This document shows positions 1 through 6,024 of a stretch of DNA of 64,000 bases, in pieces. Made by a program: the position numbers and the translations under genes. The DNA comes from Solimonas terrae. GTDB lineage: Bacteria > Pseudomonadota > Gammaproteobacteria > Nevskiales > Nevskiaceae. A model generated the notes under the pieces. That model was not told where the DNA came from, ran no database searches, and was given only the letters and a program-made list of their open reading frames with translations. Numbering within the stretch: the first letter of the stretch is position 1; each line of letters starts with the position of its first letter. The DNA is taken from positions 1 through 64,000 of the forward strand of contig NZ_JAAMOW010000008.1 in assembly GCF_011067135.1 (NCBI RefSeq). Reading direction: 5' to 3'.

Positions 1-589
1 TGGCCTCGTGGCTTGGCCTCACGCCGCGCGAGCATTCCAGCGGCCACATCCGAAAACTCGGCGGCATCAGCAAGCGTGGCGACCGCTACGTGCGCATGCT
101 GCTCACGCACGGCGCCAGAGCCGTACTGCTCAGAGCCGGCCAGATGCAACGCGCCGGGCAGAACCTCAATGCGCTACAGCGATGGGTGCTGGCGTTGAAA
201 GAACGAACCAATCACAACAAGGCCACCTGCGCACTGGCCAACAAGCTGGCGCGCATCGCCTGGGCGACCTGGCGGCACGGCACGGTGTTTGATCCGAATC
301 AGGCCGCTGCGGCCTGATTCATCACAGCCGCAGCAAACGTTTCCGAGGGTTGCGCAGGAGAAGACAGCAGATCATGGCGTAGACGGTCGGACCGTCCGGA
401 AGAGAAAGCCGATAACAAGCTTGAGCGATGCAAAGCTCGTTGTGAGCGTGTGGCCCTCCCGGCGCGAATTTCCATGAAGGCTCGGCCTGCATCACAGGCC
501 CTCGACGAAGCCGAATGTACGACTGCAACCACCTTCGCACGCCAGCGATCAGCGATTCACTTCACCTGCGGGCTTGCGGGAGGAGTCCA
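1..589 (+). mobile_element. IS110/IS1111-type insertion sequence, 3' part only
   Basis: The window opens inside an insertion sequence: the end of its transposase gene (stop at 315-317) and about 270 bp of 3' non-coding DNA. The right boundary is inferred. A ggaggagtcc motif at 578-587 resembles the subterminal ends of this family, and directly after it comes a half attC site of the integron (600-606). IS110-family elements lack ordinary terminal inverted repeats and target duplications, so the boundary cannot be fixed from this side alone. The left end lies outside the window. Confidence 0.6.
3..317 (+). CDS. IS110/IS1111 family transposase, C-terminal fragment (partial)
   Basis: Reading from base 3 gives 104 residues of a DEDD-type IS110-family transposase: the helix-hairpin-helix-like stretch GGISKRGDRYVR, then LLTHGARAV, and the terminal ALANKLARIAWA motif typical of the C-terminal transposase-20 (IS116/IS110/IS902) domain. 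The 5' part, including the N-terminal DEDD RuvC-like domain, lies before the window, so integrity of the whole gene cannot be judged. No frameshift is visible in the part present. It is transcribed rightward, toward the integron array. The assignment rests on motif reading only. Confidence 0.85.
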   Translation, partial: ASWLGLTPREHSSGHIRKLGGISKRGDRYVRMLLTHGARAVLLRAGQMQRAGQNLNALQRWVLALKERTNHNKATCALANKLARIAWATWRHGTVFDPNQAAAA

Positions 590-599
590 TGTATGCATT
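318..599 (+). other. 3' non-coding region of the IS; possible guide (bridge/seek) RNA
   Basis: No credible gene lies in these 282 bp; the short ORFs here do not look like protein. In the IS1111 branch of the IS110 family the guide RNA that specifies donor and target is encoded in the 3' non-coding end, so this is where it would lie if the element belongs to that branch. I see short inverted segments such as gacggtcggaccgtc near 379-395 but have not folded the region. The RNA is an inference from family architecture, not something shown by the sequence. Confidence 0.3.
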
Positions 600-606
600 G
601 TTAGCG
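590..606 (-). repeat. Half attC site of cassette 4, truncated by the IS
   Basis: The core CGCTAAC (complement of 600-606) matches the 5' core of cassette 4 (GTTAGCG, complement of 1060-1066), but the palindromic partner arm that should lie to its left is missing. The adjoining sequence instead looks like the end of the IS110/IS1111 element. The stop codon TAA of the cassette gene (601-603) lies inside the core. Confidence 0.55.
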
Positions 607-1053
607 ATTGCTTGGCTTAAGCGGGGGGTCATAGCTAGCTAAAGCTTCTTTGGCGCGTTGAGAAATGGCGAGACATTTGATTTTTAGCTTTGAAGGGCAT
701 GACCTTAAGGCTAGACGATTTGCTGTTTGTATGTCTTCTTCATCGACTGTAGCGTTAAAAGAATCCAGAACAAGCCCAAAAAACTTCTTGCTGTTTGAAT
801 GCTTGAGCAAGACGGCAATGAAGCCAGGCCAGTCTGTGCCGATTTTTCGAATTATGGTGTCCGAGATCCCCTCCGCAAAATATCCATCAAAGCAGCCAGC
901 GGGAAGGTGAGAACCTGCGGTGTATAGCTCTGCCCAAGATGAAGTAACTGACATCAGGGGCTCAGCAGCTTTCTCGCACGGTTGTGCCGGTGTGGCAGCG
1001 CCTGCAGGGGCGGCAAACGCTAGCAACAAGAGGGCTGCGATGATGCGTGGCAT
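601..1053 (-). CDS. Cassette 4: secreted hypothetical protein
   Basis: This 150-residue protein has a clear signal peptide (MPRIIAALLLLAFAAPAGA, cleavage after AGA near residue 19), so it is probably periplasmic. The mature part carries three well-spaced cysteines, near residues 26, 54 and 118, plus a fourth close to 126 (CPSK then KCLA). I recognise no family. It starts seven bases inside its cassette core (GTTAGCG at 1060-1066) and its TAA stop overlaps the outer attC core, the normal tight packing of a gene cassette. GC content is visibly lower than in the surrounding chromosome, with AT-rich codons such as AAA, TTT and ATA, which points to transfer. Function is unknown. Confidence 0.7.
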   Translation of the reverse strand: MPRIIAALLLLAFAAPAGAATPAQPCEKAAEPLMSVTSSWAELYTAGSHLPAGCFDGYFAEGISDTIIRKIGTDWPGFIAVLLKHSNSKKFFGLVLDSFNATVDEEDIQTANRLALRSCPSKLKIKCLAISQRAKEALASYDPPLKPSNR

Positions 1054-1059
1054 GGTAAT

Positions 1060-1128
1060 CGCTAACGCTTCAGCTCAGGCGCGGCCGCGCCGAAGGCGTG
1101 GACGTCGCGCTGGAGCTGATTGTTATAA
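1060..1128 (-). repeat. attC recombination site of cassette 3
   Basis: This 69-bp imperfect palindrome is bounded by TTATAAC (complement of 1122-1128) and GTTAGCG (complement of 1060-1066). Its inner arms around a TTCG-like loop are GC-rich (GCGCGACGTCC against GCGGCCGCGCC) and interrupted by unpaired bases, as in folded bottom-strand attC sites used by integron integrases. Confidence 0.85.
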
Positions 1129-1137
1129 GCCATGTAG

Positions 1138-1407
1138 CTACCTCCACTTGCCATCTGATTTGCCGTCCTCTGGGCCGACGAACGACGAGATGGTTTCCTG
1201 CAGGATTGCTTTCTTGGCTTCAGTCAATGCAGCGGACTCTGACGCGAACGTTTCGTCCCAGATGGTGGAGTTGTTGTACTCATCAACTAGCTCAAGCGTC
1301 CATTCCGGGTCGCCGACCAGCCGGTAGATTTGCACCTCCACTGTGCGACCGCCGCTAGTGACGGGGCCACTGAGGGAGGATTCTTCTAGCTCGGGTTCAT
1401 CGTTCAT
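1138..1407 (-). CDS. Cassette 3: small acidic hypothetical protein
   Basis: This 89-residue acidic protein starts at ATG 1407, about 34 bases inside the cassette edge, and stops ten bases before the attC core. Its centre (VEVQIYRLVGDPEWTLELVD, then EYNNSTIWDETFASE) looks like a compact beta-rich fold followed by a helical tail with KKAILQETI. It resembles small hypothetical proteins often found in integron cassettes, but I cannot name a family or function. No signal peptide or membrane segment is visible, so it should be cytoplasmic. Confidence 0.65.
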   Translation of the reverse strand: MNDEPELEESSLSGPVTSGGRTVEVQIYRLVGDPEWTLELVDEYNNSTIWDETFASESAALTEAKKAILQETISSFVGPEDGKSDGKWR

Positions 1408-1440
1408 AAAACGTCAGAAAATTGCGGGAGTCTTGATGGC

Positions 1441-1506
1441 TTATAACGACCAAACTCAGGCGCGGCCACGCGAAGCGTGGACGTCGACTGGAGTACCTTG
1501 TTGGGC
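1441..1506 (-). repeat. attC recombination site of cassette 2
   Basis: This 66-bp palindrome runs from GCCCAAC (complement of 1500-1506) to GTTATAA (complement of 1441-1447). The inner arms GTCCACGC and GCGTGGCC close on a TTCG loop. Much of the arm sequence is shared with the attC of cassette 3 (GACGTCCACGC, GCGGCCGCGCCTGAG-like), as in arrays built by one integrase type. Confidence 0.85.
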
Positions 1507-1510
1507 AGCC

Positions 1511-1831
1511 TCATTGTGAGGGAACTGCTTTTATAGCTTTCTGAGCTTTAGCCATAAGCTCGAACCCGGCTTTGCGGTTGCCAGCCAGATACTCCTTGTG
1601 TGCGGCATCGAAAATCTCCTTGCACTCAGCGAATGCGGGGCGCGGCCCTTGTTCTTGCTCAGCTATAACGAGCCCCTCATATAGGCCCTTAAAAGCAAGA
1701 CTTAGTGACCACTGCTCAGTTGCAGGTACGCCCTCGCGAACAGGAAATAGGTCGGGAGCGCACATTCTCACAAACGCCAAATAATCCTTGAAGCTATGCA
1801 GATCGTTGAATGGAAATTTAGTCACCTGCAC
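1511..1831 (-). CDS. Cassette 2: hypothetical cytoplasmic protein
   Basis: This 106-residue protein has no signal peptide. It is mostly helical, with DLHSFKDYLAFVRMCAPDL near the N-terminus and a basic C-terminal helix (ELMAKAQKAIKAV). The start is uncertain: GTG at 1831 gives MQVTKFPF, while GTG at 1825 gives MTKFPF; a weak purine-rich AGTGAGA lies upstream of both. The stop lies four bases from the attC core. I recognise no family. The high share of AAA/AAT/TTT codons contrasts with the chromosome and supports foreign origin. Confidence 0.65.
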   Translation of the reverse strand: MQVTKFPFNDLHSFKDYLAFVRMCAPDLFPVREGVPATEQWSLSLAFKGLYEGLVIAEQEQGPRPAFAECKEIFDAAHKEYLAGNRKAGFELMAKAQKAIKAVPSQ

Positions 1832-1847
1832 ATCTCACTGACTTGAT

Positions 1848-1915
1848 GCCCAACGCCCAGGTTAACGCGCGGACCCGCCGGAGGCGGGGCCGTCGCGTTG
1901 AACCGCTAGTTGGGC
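1848..1915 (-). repeat. attC recombination site of cassette 1
   Basis: This 68-bp palindrome is bounded by GCCCAAC (complement of 1909-1915) and GTTGGGC (complement of 1848-1854). The inner arms pair as GGCCCCGCC with GGCGGGTCC around TCC, and the outer arms as GGTTCAACGCG with CGCGTTAACC. It is the attC nearest the integrase, so cassette 1 should be the most recently acquired. Confidence 0.85.
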
Positions 1916-2287
1916 CAGCGCACCGAGAACTTGGCCCGACAATTCCGAATTCAGCTCTAGGAACTGGCAGCAAGCTCCCATGCCTGGCTGCAAGTGCGAG
2001 GCAACAATGGCTTTGATGTCGCTGTTGCTTCGCTTTTCCCATGCGTGATCGCGGATCACCACGTTGCAGATTAGAACCTCACGCTCTACCACAGGGTGGC
2101 CGTCTTTTGGTTCTGGTGCGAACTCACCAAGACTTCCGCCGACTCGAAGAATGAGACTGAGCTTGGATAAGCCCTTGAACTCTACCTGCTGGAACATTGG
2201 AGCAAGCTCCGTGCGTATAGCTATGGCAGCCCTTGGAATGGTGACGCATTCCGGCCCCTTGAATTGCCCAGGAATTTCTAGCTTCAT
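1862..2287 (-). CDS. Cassette 1: hypothetical protein reading into its attC
   Basis: This 141-residue protein starts at ATG 2287 (MKLEIPGQF), four bases inside the cassette core. An upstream TTG at 2296 is in frame but lies within the core and is less likely. The body is beta-rich (VEFKGLSKLSLILRVGG, then REVLICNVVIRDHAWE), with no signal peptide or membrane segment. The reading frame crosses the outer core and ends at TAA 1862-1864 inside the attC arm, so the last ~18 residues (AVQRDGPASGGSAR-like) are encoded by the recombination site itself. No family is recognised. Confidence 0.65.
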   Translation of the reverse strand: MKLEIPGQFKGPECVTIPRAAIAIRTELAPMFQQVEFKGLSKLSLILRVGGSLGEFAPEPKDGHPVVEREVLICNVVIRDHAWEKRSNSDIKAIVASHLQPGMGACCQFLELNSELSGQVLGALAQLAVQRDGPASGGSAR

Positions 2288-2290
2288 TAG

Positions 2291-2411
2291 GCCCAACTAG
2301 ATTTATACGAAGAGAAAAGTACGCCGGCCATCCGGATAAGACAATCGTCGGTTCGCCAAAACAATGACTTAGGTCTCACTTTTGGATTTAAACAGGGTTA
2401 AGAATCGGCGT
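2291..2411. promoter_or_regulatory. attI region and divergent integron promoters
   Basis: The insertion point of cassette 1 is the core GTTGGGC (complement of 2291-2297). The roughly 115 bp from there to the integrase ATG should hold attI, the integrase promoter and possibly the cassette promoter Pc. On the minus strand TATAAAT (complement of 2301-2307) could be a -10 element for the cassettes, but no good -35 lies at the right distance. No LexA-like CTGT-N8-ACAG box is evident. The region is AT-richer than the neighbouring chromosome. Confidence 0.5.
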
Positions 2412-3113
2412 ATGGAAACGACACCGCCAAAAGCTCCAAAGCTCATGGTCCAGGTTCGGGACGCGCTGCGTGTCCGGCACTATAGCCTGCGTACGGAGCG
2501 CAGTTACCTGCACTGGGTTCGCCGCTACATTCATTTCCACGGGACGCGCCACCCGGCAACGCTTGGCGCGCCGGAAGTGGCGGCGTTTCTCAGTCATCTG
2601 GCGGTGGATCGTTCGGTTTCCGCATCGACGCAGAATCAGGCGAAGGCGGCGCTGCTGTTTCTTTATCGCCATGTGCTCGCCGTCGAGCTTTCCTGGCTCG
2701 ATGAGGTAATCCAGGCAAAACCGTCGCGGCGTCTGCCGGTTGTGCTGACGACGCGTGAGGTCGTGGCTCTGCTCGGTGAGCTGTCCGGCACCACCTGGCT
2801 TGTCGTGGCCTTGCTGTATGGAACCGGCATGCGGGTTCTCGAAGGCTTGCGCCTGCGGGTCAAGGACATCGAATTCGAGCGGCGCGAGATCGTCGTTCGG
2901 GAAGGCAAGGGTGGCAAGGATCGCGTTACGGTCAAGCCGTGCACGCCGCATGTGCTGCGGCATTCGTTCGCCACGCACCTGTTGCAGAGCGGCTACGACA
3001 TTCGCACGGTCCAGGAACTGCTCGGACATGAAGACGTCAGCACGACGATGATCTATACGCACGTTCTGAATCGTGGCGGACGCGGCATCCTCAGCCCGCT
3101 GGATCGCTTTTGA
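2412..3113 (+). CDS. intI: Integron integrase IntI, internally deleted
   Basis: This tyrosine recombinase begins like IntI proteins ([25 protein letters not shown]) and ends with [21 protein letters not shown]. At 233 residues it is far shorter than the usual 320-340. All six catalytic residues are present: Arg141, Lys166, His180, Arg183, His206, Tyr215. Compared with IntI1 (R146, K171, H277, R280, H303, Y312) every spacing is identical except Lys-His, which is 14 instead of 106. So 92 residues are missing in frame, including the integron-specific extra helix needed to bind folded attC. ATG 2412 is preferred; an upstream TTG at 2382 is in frame. The gene diverges from the cassettes. It is probably inactive for cassette capture, yet the frame is intact. 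Confidence 0.9.
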   Translation: METTPPKAPKLMVQVRDALRVRHYSLRTERSYLHWVRRYIHFHGTRHPATLGAPEVAAFLSHLAVDRSVSASTQNQAKAALLFLYRHVLAVELSWLDEVIQAKPSRRLPVVLTTREVVALLGELSGTTWLVVALLYGTGMRVLEGLRLRVKDIEFERREIVVREGKGGKDRVTVKPCTPHVLRHSFATHLLQSGYDIRTVQELLGHEDVSTTMIYTHVLNRGGRGILSPLDRF

Positions 3114-3157
3114 ACACTCGATATTGAATGGCAGAGCGGGTGCGCCGTGGCCCGTCA

Positions 3158-3904
3158 TCAGGGCGTCGCGTTGTTGAGCACGACGGCACCGCGCAATTGC
3201 TTGATGTTTTCGCGCAGGATGTCGGCAACCAGTTCGTCGGTGCGCGGGTCGGACAGCACTTCCTCGACGATGCGGAAGCCGGCGTCGACGAGCGCTTCGC
3301 TGATGTCCTTGTAGAACGGCAGCCGCGACAAGCGGCCGGCCTTGGGGTCCTGGCGCAGTTTCTCGAAGATCATCGAGCGCAGGTGGGCTTCGTTCTCGCG
3401 CAGGGCGCGCGAGATGTTGCGGGTGTAGGTGCCGCGGCCGAGCACGTCGGCCACCTCGTCGAGTACCGCGACGGTGACGGCGTCGCTGATCGAATCGACG
3501 ATCGCGTTCTTGAAGCGGTTGACGAACAGATAGGTGAAGTCTTCGCCCAGCGCGCGGTCCGCGGCGGCGCCGACGCGCGAGAGCATGACGACGATCCGGA
3601 ACACGCGAAACAGCCGGAACGCGCGGATCGCCGGGTGCGCGGCCGGGATCATGCCGAGGATCTCGTACCAGTTGCGCTTGAGGAACGCAGCTTCCCAGCG
3701 CACCCCGCGCCAGCGCCACAGGAATTCCAGGGCGAAGATCGCGCAGAACGTGAAGTCGCCGGCGATGATCAGCCGCCGCTGGGTGTCGGTGACCGGGCCC
3801 CAGCTTTCGTAGCCGAGCGCGACAACCGAGGCCAGGGCCAGCAGCAGCATGACCCAGTCGATCAGCGCGACGCGGCGACGGGCGGGGGTAGAACTCTTCT
3901 CCAT
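3158..3904 (-). CDS. Voltage-sensor-like ion transport membrane protein
   Basis: This 248-residue protein has four predicted membrane segments in its first ~130 residues (VALIDWVMLLLALASVVAL, IIAGDFTFCAIFALEFLWRW, NWYEILGMIPAA). The last segment has regularly spaced arginines (RAFRLFRVFRIVVMLSRVG), the S4-type pattern of voltage sensors. No pore loop with a TVGYG or similar filter follows, so it is a voltage-sensor domain without its own pore. The C-terminal ~120 residues are soluble and helical. ATG 3904 is chosen over 3928 because AGGAAA lies seven bases before it. It ends 44 bp from the integrase gene and points toward it. The transported ion, if any, is unknown. Confidence 0.65.
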   Translation of the reverse strand: MEKSSTPARRRVALIDWVMLLLALASVVALGYESWGPVTDTQRRLIIAGDFTFCAIFALEFLWRWRGVRWEAAFLKRNWYEILGMIPAAHPAIRAFRLFRVFRIVVMLSRVGAAADRALGEDFTYLFVNRFKNAIVDSISDAVTVAVLDEVADVLGRGTYTRNISRALRENEAHLRSMIFEKLRQDPKAGRLSRLPFYKDISEALVDAGFRIVEEVLSDPRTDELVADILRENIKQLRGAVVLNNATP

Positions 3905-3997
3905 GGCGTTTCCTGTTGTCGCGGGCATGAGGGAAAGCCCGCTCTTGCGATTCGTGCTGCGTCGCTATGATGCGGGCACCTGACACGGACCGCATCC

Positions 3998-5773
3998 ATG
4001 AATCGTTTCCATCTTCTGGCGCGTGGCGCCGCCGTGGCGCTGTCGCTGGCTTCGGGCCTTGCCCATGCCGACGCCAACAGTGCGTTCCAGCAACAGTTCG
4101 GCGATGCTTTCCTCGATCGCTACTGGTCCCTGCATGACGATTACGCGATCACGGTCGGCTACTACCGCCATGCCGATCGGCTGACGGCGCCGGATGCCCG
4201 GTATCGCGCGAAACTGCAGGCGTTTCTCGACGAGTCGATCGGCAAGCTCGAAAAGCTGCCCGGCGCGCAGATGAGCGATGCGCTGCGCACCGATCGCGAG
4301 ATGCTGCTGAACCAGCTGCGCTACGAACGCTGGTCGCTAGACGAGCTGCGTGACTGGCAGTGGGTCCCGTCCGGCTACAACGTCGCCGACGCATTCTCGC
4401 TGCTGCTGAACACGCCGTACGCCGATGAAGCGGTGCGTTTGCGTACCGTTTCCAGGCGACTGACGCAGGTACCGGCTTACTACGCCGCTGCCGAGCGGGC
4501 GATCTCGCACCCGACGCGGGTGCACACGCAGCTGGCGATCGAGCAGAACCAGGGCGCGCTGGACGTATTCGGCGATGCGCTGGAGAAGCAGGTGGCCGGT
4601 TCGCAGCTGACGGCCGACGAGCGCGTGCTGTTCCTGCATCGCCTGAAGGCCGCGCGTGCCGCGATTGACGGCTACGTGGCGTTTCTCAAGCAGCTCGATG
4701 CTCGGCAGGCGAAGGACGGCGGCGCGCGCGATTTCCGTCTCGGCCAGCCGTACTACGATCAGGCCTTCGCCTTCGAGGTGCAGACCGGCGGCACGGCGGC
4801 GCAGCTCTACCAGCGTGCCTTGCAGGAGAAAGACAAGCTGCATGCGCGCATGAGCGTGCTCGCCGATCAGCTCTGGCCGAAGTATTTCCCGGATGTCCCG
4901 GCCCCGGCCGATCCGGTCACGAAGATTGGCCAGCTGATCGAAAAGCTGTCCGACAACCACGTCACGCCGGCCGAGTTCTATCCGCAGACCAAGGCGCTGA
5001 TCCCGCGCCTCGAAGCCTGGGTTACGGACCATGATCTGCTGACGCTCGATCCGAGCCGCCCGCTGGAGGTGCGGGTCACGCCGCCGTACCAGCGCGGGTA
5101 CGCGATGGCGATGCTCGCCGCGCCCGGCCCCTATGATCCGACCGCCAGGACCTTCTTCGATGTCATGCCGATGGACGACTACTCGCCGGCGCAGGCCGAC
5201 AGCTTCCTGCGCGAGTACAACCACTGGCTGATGCAGATCCTGGCGATCCACGAAGCCGTGCCCGGCCACTACGTGCAGCTGCTGTACGCCAACAAGTCGC
5301 CGAGCCGCATCAAGGCGATCTTCGGCAACAGCGCGATGATCGAGGGCTGGGCGGTTTACAGCGAGCGCATGATGCTGGAGAGCGGCTGGCCGGGCGGCGC
5401 GGCGGCGCACGAGCCGGAAATGGAGTTGATGTATTCGAAATGGGCGCTGCGCGTGGTGTGCAACACGATTCTCGATTACGGCGTGCATGTGCTCGGCATG
5501 AGCGAGGACGACGCCATGAACCTGCTCGTGCATGACGCGTTCCAGAGCCAGACCGAGGCGCGCGGCAAGTGGCGCCGCGTGCAATTGTCGAGCGTGCAGC
5601 TGACCTTCTATTTCGCCGGGTTTTCGGCAATCTACGACTATCGCGAGCGGCTCAAGACCGAACTCGGGCCGCGCTTCGATCTGAAGAAATTCCACGAGAA
5701 ATTCCTCAGCTACGGCAGTGCACCGGTATCGATCATCGAATCCCTGATGAAGCCGGAGGACGTCGCTCGATAG
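3998..5773 (+). CDS. DUF885 family secreted metallohydrolase-like protein
   Basis: This 591-residue protein has a signal peptide (LLARGAAVALSLASGLAHA, cleavage near residue 25) and the DUF885 body typical of M32/M3-like periplasmic proteins. The motif HEAVPGH near residue 420 gives two zinc-ligand histidines and a glutamate, and a downstream EGWAVYSERMM supplies the usual third acidic ligand. Family length is about 580-620 residues, so it looks complete. Members are thought to be zinc peptidases but few have a known substrate. It is monocistronic, starts 93 bp from the divergent gene at 3904, and has no close functional neighbour. Confidence 0.8.
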   Translation: MNRFHLLARGAAVALSLASGLAHADANSAFQQQFGDAFLDRYWSLHDDYAITVGYYRHADRLTAPDARYRAKLQAFLDESIGKLEKLPGAQMSDALRTDREMLLNQLRYERWSLDELRDWQWVPSGYNVADAFSLLLNTPYADEAVRLRTVSRRLTQVPAYYAAAERAISHPTRVHTQLAIEQNQGALDVFGDALEKQVAGSQLTADERVLFLHRLKAARAAIDGYVAFLKQLDARQAKDGGARDFRLGQPYYDQAFAFEVQTGGTAAQLYQRALQEKDKLHARMSVLADQLWPKYFPDVPAPADPVTKIGQLIEKLSDNHVTPAEFYPQTKALIPRLEAWVTDHDLLTLDPSRPLEVRVTPPYQRGYAMAMLAAPGPYDPTARTFFDVMPMDDYSPAQADSFLREYNHWLMQILAIHEAVPGHYVQLLYANKSPSRIKAIFGNSAMIEGWAVYSERMMLESGWPGGAAAHEPEMELMYSKWALRVVCNTILDYGVHVLGMSEDDAMNLLVHDAFQSQTEARGKWRRVQLSSVQLTFYFAGFSAIYDYRERLKTELGPRFDLKKFHEKFLSYGSAPVSIIESLMKPEDVAR

Positions 5774-5957
5774 GGCCGCTTGGCGCGGCCCCGGCCGGAC
5801 GCGGCCGGAGCCGCCCGGACGCGGAAAAACCTCGCGCCCGATGCGCACGCCCGCAGGGCGGGAGGGCCGGGACGCGCGCTGCTCCGTGATGGATCACGGG
5901 CAGGCCCGGCGGTCGTCCGCTCGGCGATTTCGCGCCTCGTTTTGGCGCGCCGGGCCA

Positions 5958-5973
5958 TGGCATCAAACATGCT
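5958..5973 (+). promoter_or_regulatory. Candidate sigma-54 promoter for amtB
   Basis: TGGCAT and TGCT here give the GG-N10-GC spacing of -24/-12 promoters (GG at 5959-5960, GC at 5971-5972). It sits about 50 bp before the amtB start codon. Nitrogen-regulated ammonium transporter genes are commonly sigma-54/NtrC dependent. No clear NtrC dyad was found upstream, so the assignment rests on spacing and gene context. Confidence 0.5.
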
Positions 5974-6024
5974 TCTGAATCTCCGGACGGATCAACGTCG
6001 ATCACGTTTTCGGGGGATTCTTTC

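Larger units (their letters stand above)
590..2297 (-). mobile_element. Chromosomal integron cassette array (four cassettes)
   Basis: Four small genes all point leftward, away from the integrase gene at 2412, and are separated by palindromic attC sites of 66-69 bp. In cassettes 2, 3 and 4 the outer core of the cassette's own attC is the exact complement of the core at its 5' edge: GCCCAAC/GTTGGGC, TTATAAC/GTTATAA and CGCTAAC/GTTAGCG. This is expected if each was inserted as a closed circle. Cassette 1 uses GTTGGGC at both ends. The last attC is cut after its first core by the flanking insertion sequence. None of the products is a recognisable resistance gene. Confidence 0.85.

Noticed and set aside
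2301-2330. Cassette promoter Pc in attI
   Set aside because: A good -10 (TATAAAT on the minus strand) exists but the hexamer at -35 is TGGCCG, too weak to call as a separate promoter feature.
2388-3995. Leftward open frame of 535 codons spanning intI and the voltage-sensor gene
   Set aside because: It merges antisense to intI with an out-of-frame reading of the membrane protein; no motif is present.
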